A stretch of 64,000 nucleotides of DNA from Natrinema longum (GTDB lineage: Archaea; Halobacteriota; Halobacteria; Halobacteriales; Natrialbaceae): the NCBI RefSeq assembly GCF_017352095.1, contig NZ_CP071463.1:2914001-2978000 (forward strand), written 5' to 3'. Positions within the stretch are counted from its first letter, which is position 1, and each line of letters opens with the position of its first letter. Below, in pieces: positions 18,143-26,062 of the stretch. Position numbers and translations under genes: made by a program. The notes under the pieces are model-generated. The model made no database searches. It worked only from the letters and a program-made list of their open reading frames with translations, and had not been told where the DNA came from.

Positions 18143-18234
18143 GGATTGCCGTGCGTTTTGCCGGTGGACCGCCGTACGGTTTGTCGATGGACCGCCGTAC
18201 GGTTTGCCGGTGAATTCCCGTGCGTTCGGTCCGA
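18143..18234 (+). repeat. 23-bp tandem array inside the origin
   Basis: Four consecutive 23-base units start at 18143, 18166, 18189 and 18212, around the core CCGCCGTACGGTTTG. Units two and three agree at 20 of 23 positions, and a degenerate extra unit may precede them from 18121. Each unit ends in a TTTGCCGGTG-like string that resembles the TTTCCGGTGAA half of the Orc box, so this may be an array of weaker initiator sites on one face of the helix. Confidence 0.75.
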
Positions 18235-18250
18235 CCGGTCCGGGGGCACG

Positions 18251-18270
18251 GACACCGTGTTTCCGGTGAA
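18251..18270 (+). repeat. Orc-box-like repeat 3
   Basis: GACACCGTGTTTCCGGTGAA, one base from consensus, direct orientation, 16 bases after the tandem array. Confidence 0.85.
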
Positions 18271-18425
18271 GTAGGATCTCGTTCGGTCGTCCGATCGAAC
18301 TCGAGCAGCGCTTGTCGAAGCGTTCACGGGAGAGGAGAAGACGTGACGTCAACTGTCCGGCCTATCCTGATCGTACTGCAGTGAGTCGTGCCATACCGGA
18401 CCTGAGAACGGGCGTTTCGGATTCA

Positions 18426-18445
18426 CACACCGTGTTTCCGGTGAA
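18426..18445 (+). repeat. Orc-box-like repeat 4
   Basis: CACACCGTGTTTCCGGTGAA, consensus, direct orientation. Confidence 0.85.
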
Positions 18446-18522
18446 TCGATACGGACCGCTGCGTGGGAGAGTACACGAACCACGAACTGTCGGTCTAACA
18501 ATAATGCTAGGACTGCTCATCC

Positions 18523-18542
18523 CACACCGGGTTTCCAGTGAA
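18523..18542 (+). repeat. Orc-box-like repeat 5
   Basis: CACACCGGGTTTCCAGTGAA, one change. A weaker relative (AGTGTTCCCTGTGAA) follows at about 18548-18562. Confidence 0.8.
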
Positions 18543-18675
18543 ACGCCAGTGTTCCCTGTGAAGGGTGTTAGTGGGCTCCGGTAAACCTCACGACCACGGT
18601 TGTGAAAGCAGTCAGGACGGACAACGACGTGTTCCCGTGATGGCAGGGGACGTATCCGGATCAGTGCTACAGGGA

Positions 18676-18695
18676 CACACCGTGTTTCCGGTGAA
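18676..18695 (+). repeat. Orc-box-like repeat 6
   Basis: CACACCGTGTTTCCGGTGAA, consensus. It is the direct copy closest to the AT-rich core, 21 bases before the first 13-mer. Confidence 0.88.
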
Positions 18696-18716
18696 GGTCT
18701 CGGACTACCGTTTGGG

Positions 18717-18806
18717 GTACTGTTTGAAGGGACTGTTTAGAGGGACTGTTTGGAAGGACGCCCTCTCAAAGTTGGTAATCTATAAGTAGTACTTATGACT
18801 ATAGTC
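18717..18806. other. Candidate DNA unwinding element: three 13-mers plus AT-rich palindromes
   Basis: Three head-to-tail 13-base units start at 18717, 18730 and 18743 (core ACTGTTT). A short spacer follows, then the 15-base palindrome ATAAGTA-G-TACTTAT (18782-18796) and the abutting perfect palindrome GACTATAGTC (18797-18806). It is the most AT-rich stretch of the origin and lies between direct and inverted Orc boxes. The unwinding role is inferred from this layout. Confidence 0.7.
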
Positions 18807-18970
18807 CATTGGCTGGATCAGCTCGCTGTTTGAATTCTGGTCAGTAATCGACCGCACTCGATTCAAGGGTTGCTTCCATTTCGATCGAGAGCGGTGGCTT
18901 CGGTCACAGGTGCGGTGATTTCGATGGGGGAGCCGTCCGATCTCCGATCTCGGCTGCGCTCAACGCGATC

Positions 18971-18990
18971 CCGACCACGTTTCCGGTGAA
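18971..18990 (+). repeat. Degenerate Orc-box-like repeat 7
   Basis: CCGACCACGTTTCCGGTGAA keeps the 3' half exactly but not the 5' half. Direct orientation, right of the AT-rich core. Confidence 0.65.
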
Positions 18991-19035
18991 CCCAACCCCC
19001 GTTTCAACTCCACCCGCCACGCCGTCTCACTTCAT

Positions 19036-19055
19036 TTCACCGGAAACACGGTGTG
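19036..19055 (-). repeat. Inverted Orc-box-like repeat 8
   Basis: TTCACCGGAAACACGGTGTG on the + strand, the exact reverse complement of the consensus. It faces the direct copies across the AT-rich core. Confidence 0.87.
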
Positions 19056-19208
19056 TGTCCACCCCGATCCGATCTTCCAACGAACCACAGAGCGCGAACC
19101 GAGTTCTATCGACCGAACGCGCGAACCGACCGGTTCTACCGCCGCTCGAGCCCGTTCGGAGCGCAGTCCGTCTCGACGACGGACCAGGAGAGCAAACGGA
19201 ACAGCTAT

Positions 19209-19228
19209 TTCACCGGAAACACGGTGTT
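19209..19228 (-). repeat. Inverted Orc-box-like repeat 9, in the orc1 promoter
   Basis: TTCACCGGAAACACGGTGTT, inverted, ends five bases before the orc1 ATG at 19234. A TATA-like AGCTATTT (19203-19210) touches it, so the box covers the expected transcription start. Binding of Orc1 here would block its own promoter; that regulation is inference. Confidence 0.85.
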
Positions 19229-19233
19229 CGATT

Positions 19234-20439
19234 ATGTCGAGTTCCGGCGACGATCTGTTTACCCGCGACGATCCGATCTTCGAGAACAAGGAACTGCTCG
19301 AGATCAACCATCTCCCCGCGGAGGGACGAATCGTCGGTCGGGACGACGAGATTTCGGAGCTCGCGAACGCGGTCAACCCGGCAATCTTCGGTCAGAGCCC
19401 GAGTAATCTCCTCATCTACGGCAAGACGGGGACGGGAAAGTCCCTCTGTGCGAAGTACATCTCGGAGCGGGCCGTCCGCGTCGCTGGCGACGAGGAGATC
19501 ACCGCGGCGTTTGCGTACGTCGACTGTGCACAGGACAACACGGAGACACAGGCCGTCCAGACGATCGCACACACGCTCAACGAGCCGTCCGTCACCGACG
19601 TTCGCATCCCCGACAAGGGACTCAGCACCTCGACGTACTACAAGCGCCTCTGGACGGTGCTCGACTCCCAGTACGACGTCGTCCTCGTTATCTTAGACGA
19701 GGTCGACAAACTCGACGACGACGACATCCTCATGCAACTGTCGCGGGCGGGCGAAGCCGGCAAACTCGAGTCGTGCAAGATCGGCGTCATCGGGATCAGC
19801 AACAAGATCAAGTACAAGGATCGGTTGGACGAACGGGTCAAGTCCAGCCTCTGTGAACGGGAGTTCGTCTTTCCGCCCTACGACGCGAACCAGCTCCGGG
19901 ACATCATGCAGGCTCGCAGCGACGCGTTCAAGGACGGCGTCCTCGAGCCGTCAGTGATACCCCGTGCCGCCGCACTCGCGGCCCGCGAACACGGCGACGC
20001 GCGGAAGGCGATCGATATCCTCCGGTACGCCGGGGAGATCGCCCAGTCGAAGGGGAGCGAGACGGTTCGAGAGGACTTCGTGGTCCAGGCCCGCGAGCGG
20101 GCCGAAACCGACCGGTTCCGGGAACTCATTCGTGGCTCGACGCCCCACTCTCGGTACGTCTTGCAGGCACTTGCCGTCCTTTCGCTCAACGCGGCCGAGG
20201 AGGACGGGTTCCGAACGACGAAGATCTACGACGTCTACGAGGAGATCTGCCGCCAGGAGAGCTCCGACCCGCTCTCCCTGCGACGGGTCCGGGACCTCTT
20301 GAAAGAACACGCGTTTCTCGACATCTTGGAGCAGACCCGCCGGAGCGGCGGGAGCGCGGAGGGAAGCTATACCGAACACCAACTGCTCGAGGACCCGGAG
20401 GTCGTCCGGACGGTCCTCGTGGAGACTGGTGATCCGTAG
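19234..20439 (+). CDS. orc1: Orc1/Cdc6 replication initiator
   Basis: The 401-residue AAA+ protein has Walker A GKTGTGKS (63-70), Walker B LVILDEVD (151-158), a sensor-type IGISN motif near 183, and a C-terminal winged-helix domain (about 300-400) that binds origin boxes. Archaeal Orc1/Cdc6 recognises such boxes and loads the MCM helicase. The ATG at 19234 gives the usual N-terminus; the open frame upstream runs through origin repeats and is not protein. One inverted Orc box sits at its promoter and a weaker one 88 bases after its stop. Which paralogue number it has cannot be told. Confidence 0.95.
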   Translation: MSSSGDDLFTRDDPIFENKELLEINHLPAEGRIVGRDDEISELANAVNPAIFGQSPSNLLIYGKTGTGKSLCAKYISERAVRVAGDEEITAAFAYVDCAQDNTETQAVQTIAHTLNEPSVTDVRIPDKGLSTSTYYKRLWTVLDSQYDVVLVILDEVDKLDDDDILMQLSRAGEAGKLESCKIGVIGISNKIKYKDRLDERVKSSLCEREFVFPPYDANQLRDIMQARSDAFKDGVLEPSVIPRAAALAAREHGDARKAIDILRYAGEIAQSKGSETVREDFVVQARERAETDRFRELIRGSTPHSRYVLQALAVLSLNAAEEDGFRTTKIYDVYEEICRQESSDPLSLRRVRDLLKEHAFLDILEQTRRSGGSAEGSYTEHQLLEDPEVVRTVLVETGDP

Positions 20440-20526
20440 CCGTCACAGTCCCTCTCCTGGTGCGTCACGGTACTCGTCTCCTGGTGTCGTGTCAGCCAGT
20501 CCTCTCAGCCGCCAACACGCCGACAT

Positions 20527-20546
20527 TTCATCGGAAATCCGGTGTC
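20527..20546 (-). repeat. Degenerate inverted Orc-box-like repeat 10
   Basis: TTCATCGGAAATCCGGTGTC matches the inverted consensus at 16 of 20 positions. It lies between the orc1 stop and the convergent peptidase gene. Confidence 0.6.
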
Positions 20547-20568
20547 CCCTGTTCGACGGTGTCCCGCT

Positions 20569-21750
20569 TCACTGGGTCGGGTCGTTCACTCCGTCGTCCC
20601 GCTCGAGGTCGGTCTCCCAGCCACGTGGCGTCTCGTTCAGCCGCGTTGCTCCGTCCTCGGTCACCACGACGAGGTCCTCGATCCTGACCCCGAATTCGCC
20701 CTCGAAGTAGATCCCCGGTTCGACGCTGAAGACCATTCCGGGCTCGAGTTCACGATCGTTCCCCTCGACGATGTAGGGCGGTTCGTGGACCTCGAGACCG
20801 ACGCCGTGGCCGGTCCGGTGGACGAACGCGTCGCCGTAGCCGGCCTCGGCGACGACCGAGCGCGCCGCGTGGTCGATCGAACCCGCGGTCGCGCCGGGCT
20901 CGACGGCATCGATCGCGGCCCGTTGTGCCTCCCTGACGATCTCGTGAATTCGTGCGTACTCGGCCGCTGGCTCCCCGACGACGATCGTCCGCGTCTGATC
21001 GCCCGGATACCGGCTCGTTCCGGCCTCGAGATCGGCGGGCACGAACGCGCCGAAATCCAGCACGATCGGATCGCCGGCCGCGATCTCCCGCGCGCCGCTG
21101 TGGTGGTGGGGCCGTGCGCTGTTCGGCCCGGCGGCGACGATCGTGTCGAACGCCGGCTCCTCCCCGCCCGCCGCTGCCAGCAGTCGGTCGATCTCGCTCG
21201 CGAGTTCCGATTCGGTCGTGCCGACCAGGTCGGTCCCACGCGCTCGAACCTCGAGCGAAACGCGATCCGCGATCTCGCCGGCCCGCCGGAGCGCCTCGCG
21301 TTCGACCTCGTCCTTTCGCAGTCGGAGCCCCTCGAGGACGGCACTCGCGAGGTCGAACTCGGCGTCGGGAAGCAGGTCCCGGAGGTCCTGCGTGAACGTC
21401 GCCCACATCCGGTCGTCGACGAGGACGGTCGCCGGCTCGGATCCGCCGACCGAATACTCCTCGAGGACGTCCACGACGTGTTCGAGTGGATCGTCCGCGT
21501 CGTCCCAGAGTCGCAGTTGCAGGGCCGCGATCGGAAGGGCCGACAGTTGTTCCGCGTACATCGCCGGCGCGACCAGTGCGGGATCGCCGCGTTCGGGGAC
21601 GAACAACAGCAGGTGGCGTTCGGACGGCGACTCCTCGAAGCCGGTCAGATAGGTGAGGTTCGGGCCCGGGAAGCAGACCGCGAGGTCGGCTCCCGTCTCC
21701 GCGAGCCGTCGCTGACAGGCCGCGATCCGGCGCTCGAAGGGCGTTTGCAT
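20569..21750 (-). CDS. M24-family metallopeptidase (Xaa-Pro peptidase type)
   Basis: The 393-residue protein has a creatinase-like N-terminal domain (1-~155) and a pita-bread M24 domain. The metal-ligand motifs are in order: LDFGA, GDQTRT, HRTGHGVGLEVHE, SVEPGIY and RIEDLV. It likely cleaves Xaa-Pro peptides in the cytoplasm. Between LDFGA and the second Asp there are about eight extra residues (FVPADLEAGTSRYP) compared with the usual DGY spacing. The ATG at 21750 is used because the upstream frame is not family-like. It is convergent with orc1. Confidence 0.93.
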   Translation of the reverse strand: MQTPFERRIAACQRRLAETGADLAVCFPGPNLTYLTGFEESPSERHLLLFVPERGDPALVAPAMYAEQLSALPIAALQLRLWDDADDPLEHVVDVLEEYSVGGSEPATVLVDDRMWATFTQDLRDLLPDAEFDLASAVLEGLRLRKDEVEREALRRAGEIADRVSLEVRARGTDLVGTTESELASEIDRLLAAAGGEEPAFDTIVAAGPNSARPHHHSGAREIAAGDPIVLDFGAFVPADLEAGTSRYPGDQTRTIVVGEPAAEYARIHEIVREAQRAAIDAVEPGATAGSIDHAARSVVAEAGYGDAFVHRTGHGVGLEVHEPPYIVEGNDRELEPGMVFSVEPGIYFEGEFGVRIEDLVVVTEDGATRLNETPRGWETDLERDDGVNDPTQ

Positions 21751-22037
21751 GGGAGATCGTTCACCCGAGCGAGAAATCAAGGTTTGGTTGCCCGTTGGTG
21801 AGTGACTCGGAGCCCTCGACAGTTTGCTCGGGGCCCTCACTATCGTTCGGTCGCTCGACAGATACGCCACCGCTCCGTCGATCGCTCGAGACGTCGAAGG
21901 GAGGTAACGGGTTCGGAGCGGTGACTGTCGCCGTGAACGGACAGTCCGCCGGCCGCGATTACTAGTGGGAACGTATTAACCCCCCGGCGGTCGCAGGCCG
22001 CGAAGCAACCAGGCGGGATGCTGTGCTATTTCAGCGA

Positions 22038-23726
22038 ATGCGAGTTACCGAGCGGTTGTCGTCGACGACTGTACGTAATCGACAGCGACTGGCGGATGGG
22101 CGCGGACGGACGGACGAGGCGTTCGCGTCCGACGGTCCCAGCTGTCCCGGTTCGTTGATCGTTGTCTCGAACCGGCAACCGTATCGTCACGAGTACGAAG
22201 ACGAGTCCGCGGAGCCAGCGGGCGGCTCCGCGAGTACTACCGGGGACGCCAGCCCACCGACGGGGACCGACGGCGGGGCTCGCTCGACGGCCGAGACGCG
22301 ATCCATCACGGTCGACGAGCCGACTGGCGGCTTGACCGCCGGCCTCGATCCCGTGGTTCAGCGGACCGACGGGACCTGGATCGCCTGGGGAGACGGCGAC
22401 GCCGACTTCGCGGTCACGGACGAGCGAAACTGTGTCGCCGTTCCACCCGACGACGAGGCCTACACGCTACACCGGCTCGACCTCTCCGAGGAGGCGATCG
22501 ACTCCTACTACTACGGGTTCAGCAACCGCGTCCTCTGGCCGCTCTGTCACGGCTTTTCGGACTTGATCGAGAACCGACCGAACGACTTCGAGTGGTACCG
22601 GACGGTCAACGAGCGCTTCGCCGAGGCGGTCGCCGATCACGCCACGAACGACTCGGTGATCTGGCTGCAGGACTACCATCTCGCGCTCGCGCCGCGGCTG
22701 ATTCGGGACGCGGTCCCCGCAGGCGCGACGGTCGCCCAGTTCTGGCATATCCCGTGGCCGACGCCGGCGAGGTTCCGGCAGTGTCCCGGCCGCAGGCAAC
22801 TCCTCGAGGGACTGCTCGGAAACGATCTGCTCGGCTTTCACGTCACCCGGTACGCCGATCAGTTCCTGGCGTGTGTCGATCGATTCCTGCCGGAAGCGAC
22901 CGTCGATCACGCGAGTCGAACGGTCCGGTACGATGGCCGGACGACTCGCGTCGTGGCGACACCGATGGGGGTCGACGCCGAATCGTACGCCCGTGAGGCC
23001 CGGTCGATCGATCCGGATCAACTCTCGACGTTGTTCGAAACGTATGGCATCCCCCGGGACGTGACGATCGGACTCGGCCTCGACCGCCTCGATTACACCA
23101 AGGGGATCCCCGAACGCCTGACCGCGCTCGAGCGGTTCTTCGAGCGCAATCCCGACTGGCGTGGCGAGTTCACGTTCGTCCAGAAGGCAACCCCCTCGCG
23201 GACGGAGATCGAGACCTACGAGCAGTACGGCGAACTCGTCCGCAGCGAGGTCCGGCGGATCAACCGTCGCTTCGGGACCGCCGAGTGGCGGCCGATCGTC
23301 TACACGGAGGACGTCCTCCCGAAGGAGCAACTCTGTGCCCTCTATCGGTGTGCGGACGTGATGGTCGTGAGTCCGCTGGCTGACGGCATGAACCTGGTCG
23401 CACAGGAGTACGTCGCCGCCAGCGTGGACGGCGACGCCACACTGTTGTTGAGCGATCGGATCGGCGCACACGAGCGTCTCGGCTCACACGCTCTGACGAT
23501 CGATCCGACCGACGCGGTCGGCGTGGCGGCCCAACTCGAGACCGCGCTCTCGATGTCGCCGTACGAACGAAAGCGACGAATGAACACCCTTCGCCAGCGC
23601 GTCTGCAACGGGGACATCGAGTCCTGGATGGAGACGCAGTTCGACTGGATACGACGCGTCCACGACGACCGGCGGGACGAAACGGACCGTGATTCCGATT
23701 CCCGGGAATCGACCTCGATCGTGTAG
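22038..23726 (+). CDS. otsA: Trehalose-6-phosphate synthase (GT20)
   Basis: The 562-residue glycosyltransferase has the N-loop region LIVVSNRQPYRHEY (about 38-51), PTGGLTAGLDPVVQ (94-107), the acceptor-site WLQDYHLAL and HIPWPTPARF blocks, and the C-terminal nucleotide-sugar site GLDRLDYTKGIPERL...SPLADGMNLVAQEYVA. It makes trehalose-6-phosphate from UDP- or GDP-glucose and glucose-6-phosphate; trehalose serves as osmolyte or stress protectant. The start is uncertain: ATG at 22038 or an in-frame GTG at 22023. otsB follows six bases after the stop, so they form an operon. A TATA-like TATTAA lies near 21974. Confidence 0.93.
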   Translation: MRVTERLSSTTVRNRQRLADGRGRTDEAFASDGPSCPGSLIVVSNRQPYRHEYEDESAEPAGGSASTTGDASPPTGTDGGARSTAETRSITVDEPTGGLTAGLDPVVQRTDGTWIAWGDGDADFAVTDERNCVAVPPDDEAYTLHRLDLSEEAIDSYYYGFSNRVLWPLCHGFSDLIENRPNDFEWYRTVNERFAEAVADHATNDSVIWLQDYHLALAPRLIRDAVPAGATVAQFWHIPWPTPARFRQCPGRRQLLEGLLGNDLLGFHVTRYADQFLACVDRFLPEATVDHASRTVRYDGRTTRVVATPMGVDAESYAREARSIDPDQLSTLFETYGIPRDVTIGLGLDRLDYTKGIPERLTALERFFERNPDWRGEFTFVQKATPSRTEIETYEQYGELVRSEVRRINRRFGTAEWRPIVYTEDVLPKEQLCALYRCADVMVVSPLADGMNLVAQEYVAASVDGDATLLLSDRIGAHERLGSHALTIDPTDAVGVAAQLETALSMSPYERKRRMNTLRQRVCNGDIESWMETQFDWIRRVHDDRRDETDRDSDSRESTSIV

Positions 23727-23732
23727 CCGATC

Positions 23733-24584
23733 ATGGAGAGCGAGTCACCGCCACTACGGCTTGCGGCGCGTCTCCCGGCGGTCCGGGCGAAACTCGAGGA
23801 CGCTGCCCGGCTGCTCGTCTGTCTGGATTTCGACGGCACGCTCGCACCGATCGTCGAGGATCCGGACGCCGCAACAGCGACCGCGCGGAATCGGAACGCC
23901 GTGGCCAGGCTCGCGGAACGGCCCGACGTGACCACGGCGATCGTCAGTGGCCGTGCGTTGACCGATGTCCGCGAACGCGTCGACGGGCCATCGATTTACG
24001 CCGGCAACCACGGACTGGAACTCGCGCGCCACGGATCGATCGCCGTCCACCCTGTCGCACGAAAACGCGCTGCTCGAATCGAACGGATCTGTTCGCTCCT
24101 CGAGACGGCCCTCGCCTCCGTCCCGAACTGCCGGATCGAGAACAAGCGGCTGACCGGGACGGTCCATCTCAGAGCCGTTCCGGCGGCCGCCGAACCGATC
24201 GCACGACGGATCACCCGCCGGACCGTCGATCGGTTCGGCGGGGACGAACTCGAGATTTCGACCGGCAAGCGGATCCTCGAGATCGGGCCGGACTTCCGCT
24301 GGGGGAAGGGAAACGCGGTCGAGTTGATCGCCGCCGACGAGCCACCGGGGACACCGGTCGTCTATATCGGCGACGACGTGACCGACGAATCGGCGTTTCG
24401 AGTCGCCGAGTCCGACGGGATCGGGATTCGGGTCGGTGGCGACGAGCCCTCGAGTGCGTCCGCCCGGGTCGAGTCACCCGCCGGCGTCGCATCGGTTCTC
24501 TCGTGGCTCGACTCGCTCGCGAGCGACGCGGCTGCTCGATCGGAGTCCGCGCCGGGACATCGCCCCGAGAACCGGCCGCGGTAG
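23733..24584 (+). CDS. otsB: Trehalose-6-phosphate phosphatase (HAD family)
   Basis: The 283-residue HAD phosphatase has the catalytic motif LDFDGTLAPI (Asp32, Asp34), SGR (about 73), the cap region NHGLEL, and the C-terminal acidic motif GDDVTDESAF near 211-220. It removes phosphate from the OtsA product to give trehalose. It lies six bases after otsA on the same strand. Confidence 0.95.
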   Translation: MESESPPLRLAARLPAVRAKLEDAARLLVCLDFDGTLAPIVEDPDAATATARNRNAVARLAERPDVTTAIVSGRALTDVRERVDGPSIYAGNHGLELARHGSIAVHPVARKRAARIERICSLLETALASVPNCRIENKRLTGTVHLRAVPAAAEPIARRITRRTVDRFGGDELEISTGKRILEIGPDFRWGKGNAVELIAADEPPGTPVVYIGDDVTDESAFRVAESDGIGIRVGGDEPSSASARVESPAGVASVLSWLDSLASDAAARSESAPGHRPENRPR

Positions 24585-24714
24585 CGTCTCCTCGTTCTTC
24601 AGGCGTTGACTGGTGTCGATCCGATAGCCGGACGGCTTCGACGCCACAGACGCGCCCGGGACTATCCAGGAGTGGTATCGACGCTGTCGGCTCCGTTCGC
24701 CGGTCGTCCGGAAA

Positions 24715-24742
24715 GGGGATGGGGGGATGGGGAGCGGGTGGG
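24715..24742 (+). other. Potential G-quadruplex sequence
   Basis: Five G-tracts of 4, 6, 4, 3 and 3 bases are separated by loops AT, AT, AGC and T. Such short loops and long tracts are a textbook four-stranded-fold pattern. It lies 130 bases after the otsB stop on the RNA-like strand, so it could fold in the otsAB 3' transcript. Function is not known. Confidence 0.7.
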
Positions 24743-24952
24743 TGCCGAGTAGCGGCAGGAGACGACCGACCACGGGTCGGAGAGGGGGACTCCAGACCCG
24801 CGCTCGGTCGGCTGAGGCGGTGTAGGGGGAGTCCGTCTGGGGTCGCTCGGCCCACCCATTCGGGTCGTTTTGTCGCCTCCCACTTAACGACACCGATACA
24901 AATTACCACAACAAACATCGGGTCTCGAGCCGAAAGTATTAGTTACCACTGG

Positions 24953-24960
24953 AAATATAG
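24953..24960 (+). promoter_or_regulatory. TATA-like box of the winged-helix gene
   Basis: AAATATAG lies 23-30 bases before the GTG at 24983, the distance expected for a leaderless haloarchaeal transcript. It supports that GTG as start. Confidence 0.55.
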
Positions 24961-24982
24961 TCCGGTACGAGAGTGAACGAGA

Positions 24983-25333
24983 GTGAAACTCCGACAACCA
25001 ACTGATTTCCTGATCCTCGAGGCACTCGAGGATACGGGACGAAACGTCGCAACGAACCTAGCCGCACACACGGGAAAGAGCCGAAAGAACATCAACACCA
25101 GACTCCCGGTGCTCGAAGATTACGGTCTCGTCCACAAGATCGGGCCCGCCGAACGGTCCGGTCTCTACGAGATCTCTTCGACGGGAAAAGCAGCGCTGGT
25201 CTACCGTGACCAGTACGACGAGGTCGACGACTTCGAGGCGCTCATCGAAGGGCCAAACGCCGGCACGGACCAAGACGGGGACGCGCAGGCGAGTTTCGCC
25301 CGCGGCGAGAACGACGGCGAAGACGACGAGTAA
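24983..25333 (+). CDS. Winged-helix DNA-binding protein (PhiH1-repressor-like)
   Basis: The 116-residue protein has a winged-helix domain at 1-75: DFLILEALEDTGRNVATNLAAHTGKSRKNINTRLPVLEDYGLVHKIGPAERSGLYEISSTGKAAL. It resembles the haloarchaeal PhiH1-repressor-like or MarR-like small regulators. An acidic tail follows. The GTG start fits a leaderless transcript. It stands alone; its targets are unknown. Confidence 0.85.
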   Translation: MKLRQPTDFLILEALEDTGRNVATNLAAHTGKSRKNINTRLPVLEDYGLVHKIGPAERSGLYEISSTGKAALVYRDQYDEVDDFEALIEGPNAGTDQDGDAQASFARGENDGEDDE

Positions 25334-25339
25334 CACGCC

Positions 25340-26062
25340 TTACTCGAGTTCGCGACGGGCACAGGACGAAAACGCCAGGCTGAGTTTTCGTTCCAGACCG
25401 TCCGTGCTCGGACGTATCGTCCCACAGCGAGAGCGATCAGTATCGTAGGTCGGGTCCCACGCGTAGCTGCTGAGCATCGGCGTCGCGATCACGGCTCCAC
25501 CATCGCGAAACGCAACCCCGTGGTCGTGTTCCAGTCCGAGCGCGTGGCCGATCTCGTGGGCGAGTACCTGTATCGTTCGTGCCGGTGTCGTGTTCGGAAC
25601 GACCCAGTCGTCGTCGACCAGCTCGTCGAACGGCTCGAGAGCGGCGATCTGTCGCGCTCCGCCGACCGAGGCGATGTGGGGAATGCCGTACCCGGTGGGG
25701 GCCTCTTCCATTCCGCCATCGGTCACCAGCAGATTGACGTCCGACACTGGCTCGAGGTTCCGCTGGCCGAGTTCGCCCGCCGCGACGGCCATCGGCCATT
25801 CCCCACGAGTGGTGAGACGAGCGGCGTTTTCCGTCGAGACCGAGACCGTCCCGCCGACGGAGAGCTCCAGCGTCCAGTGGTCGAACCCGAGTACGTTCTC
25901 GAGATAGTCGAAGATACGGTCGATCACCCCCTCGTAGCTGGCGGCCTGCTCGGAGAGCCAGATCCGAACGGCGAGCGTCTCGAGGGAGTCACGTGTCGCG
26001 TATGCCAGCGTCCCAAGCGAGGCTATCGAGCCGACCGATCCCAGGAACACGCGACGATTCAC
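25340..26062 (-). CDS. Exported metzincin-type zinc metalloprotease
   Basis: The 240-residue protein begins MNRRVFLGSVGSIASLGTLAYA, a Tat-like signal. It contains the metzincin zinc site HEIGHALGLEHD (169-180; three zinc His and catalytic Glu170) and a likely Met-turn at Met196 in ATPMLSSY. It is probably secreted or anchored and degrades extracellular protein, but the substrate is unknown. It ends six bases from the convergent winged-helix gene stop. Confidence 0.88.
   Translation of the reverse strand: MNRRVFLGSVGSIASLGTLAYATRDSLETLAVRIWLSEQAASYEGVIDRIFDYLENVLGFDHWTLELSVGGTVSVSTENAARLTTRGEWPMAVAAGELGQRNLEPVSDVNLLVTDGGMEEAPTGYGIPHIASVGGARQIAALEPFDELVDDDWVVPNTTPARTIQVLAHEIGHALGLEHDHGVAFRDGGAVIATPMLSSYAWDPTYDTDRSRCGTIRPSTDGLERKLSLAFSSCARRELE

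Larger units (their letters stand above)
17842..19233. other. Replication origin region (oriC-like)
   Basis: This 1.4-kb stretch has no gene. It holds six near-identical 20-bp repeats (consensus CACACCGKGTTTCCGGTGAA) in direct orientation between 18041 and 18695, a degenerate one at 18971, and two inverted copies at 19036 and 19209 just before orc1/cdc6. Between the two sets lie three 13-bp tandem repeats and AT-rich palindromes (18717-18806), a good candidate unwinding element. Inverted Orc-binding repeats around an AT-rich core next to an orc1 gene is the known haloarchaeal origin plan. Origin activity itself is inferred. Confidence 0.88.
24585..24982. other. Spacer between otsB and a winged-helix gene; G-rich
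   Basis: No gene is visible in these 398 bases. The middle part is unusually G-rich on the + strand (24715-24742, listed separately), with further G-tracts at 24780-24835. The right end turns AT-rich and holds the promoter of the next gene. Confidence 0.6.

Noticed and set aside
17926-18352. Minus-strand frames with repeated FTGN(T/P)V peptides, looking like a repeat protein
   Set aside because: The peptide repeat is simply the Orc-box repeat read in frame; the stretch has no start signal, no haloarchaeal codon bias and no conserved protein pattern.
18041-18695. Spaced direct repeats considered as a CRISPR array
   Set aside because: Repeats are only 20 bases, spacing is irregular (43 to 155 bases), inverted copies exist, no cas genes are near, and orc1 adjacency explains them as initiator boxes.
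22018-22168. ATG at 22018 as start of a short frame before otsA
   Set aside because: It is out of frame with otsA, ends inside the otsA coding region and lacks any protein pattern.
24941-24960. TTACCACTGGAAATATAG resembles the outer arm of the double-hairpin repeats
   Set aside because: Only about 13 bases match, no partner arm or inner stem is present nearby, and the site coincides with the promoter of the winged-helix gene.
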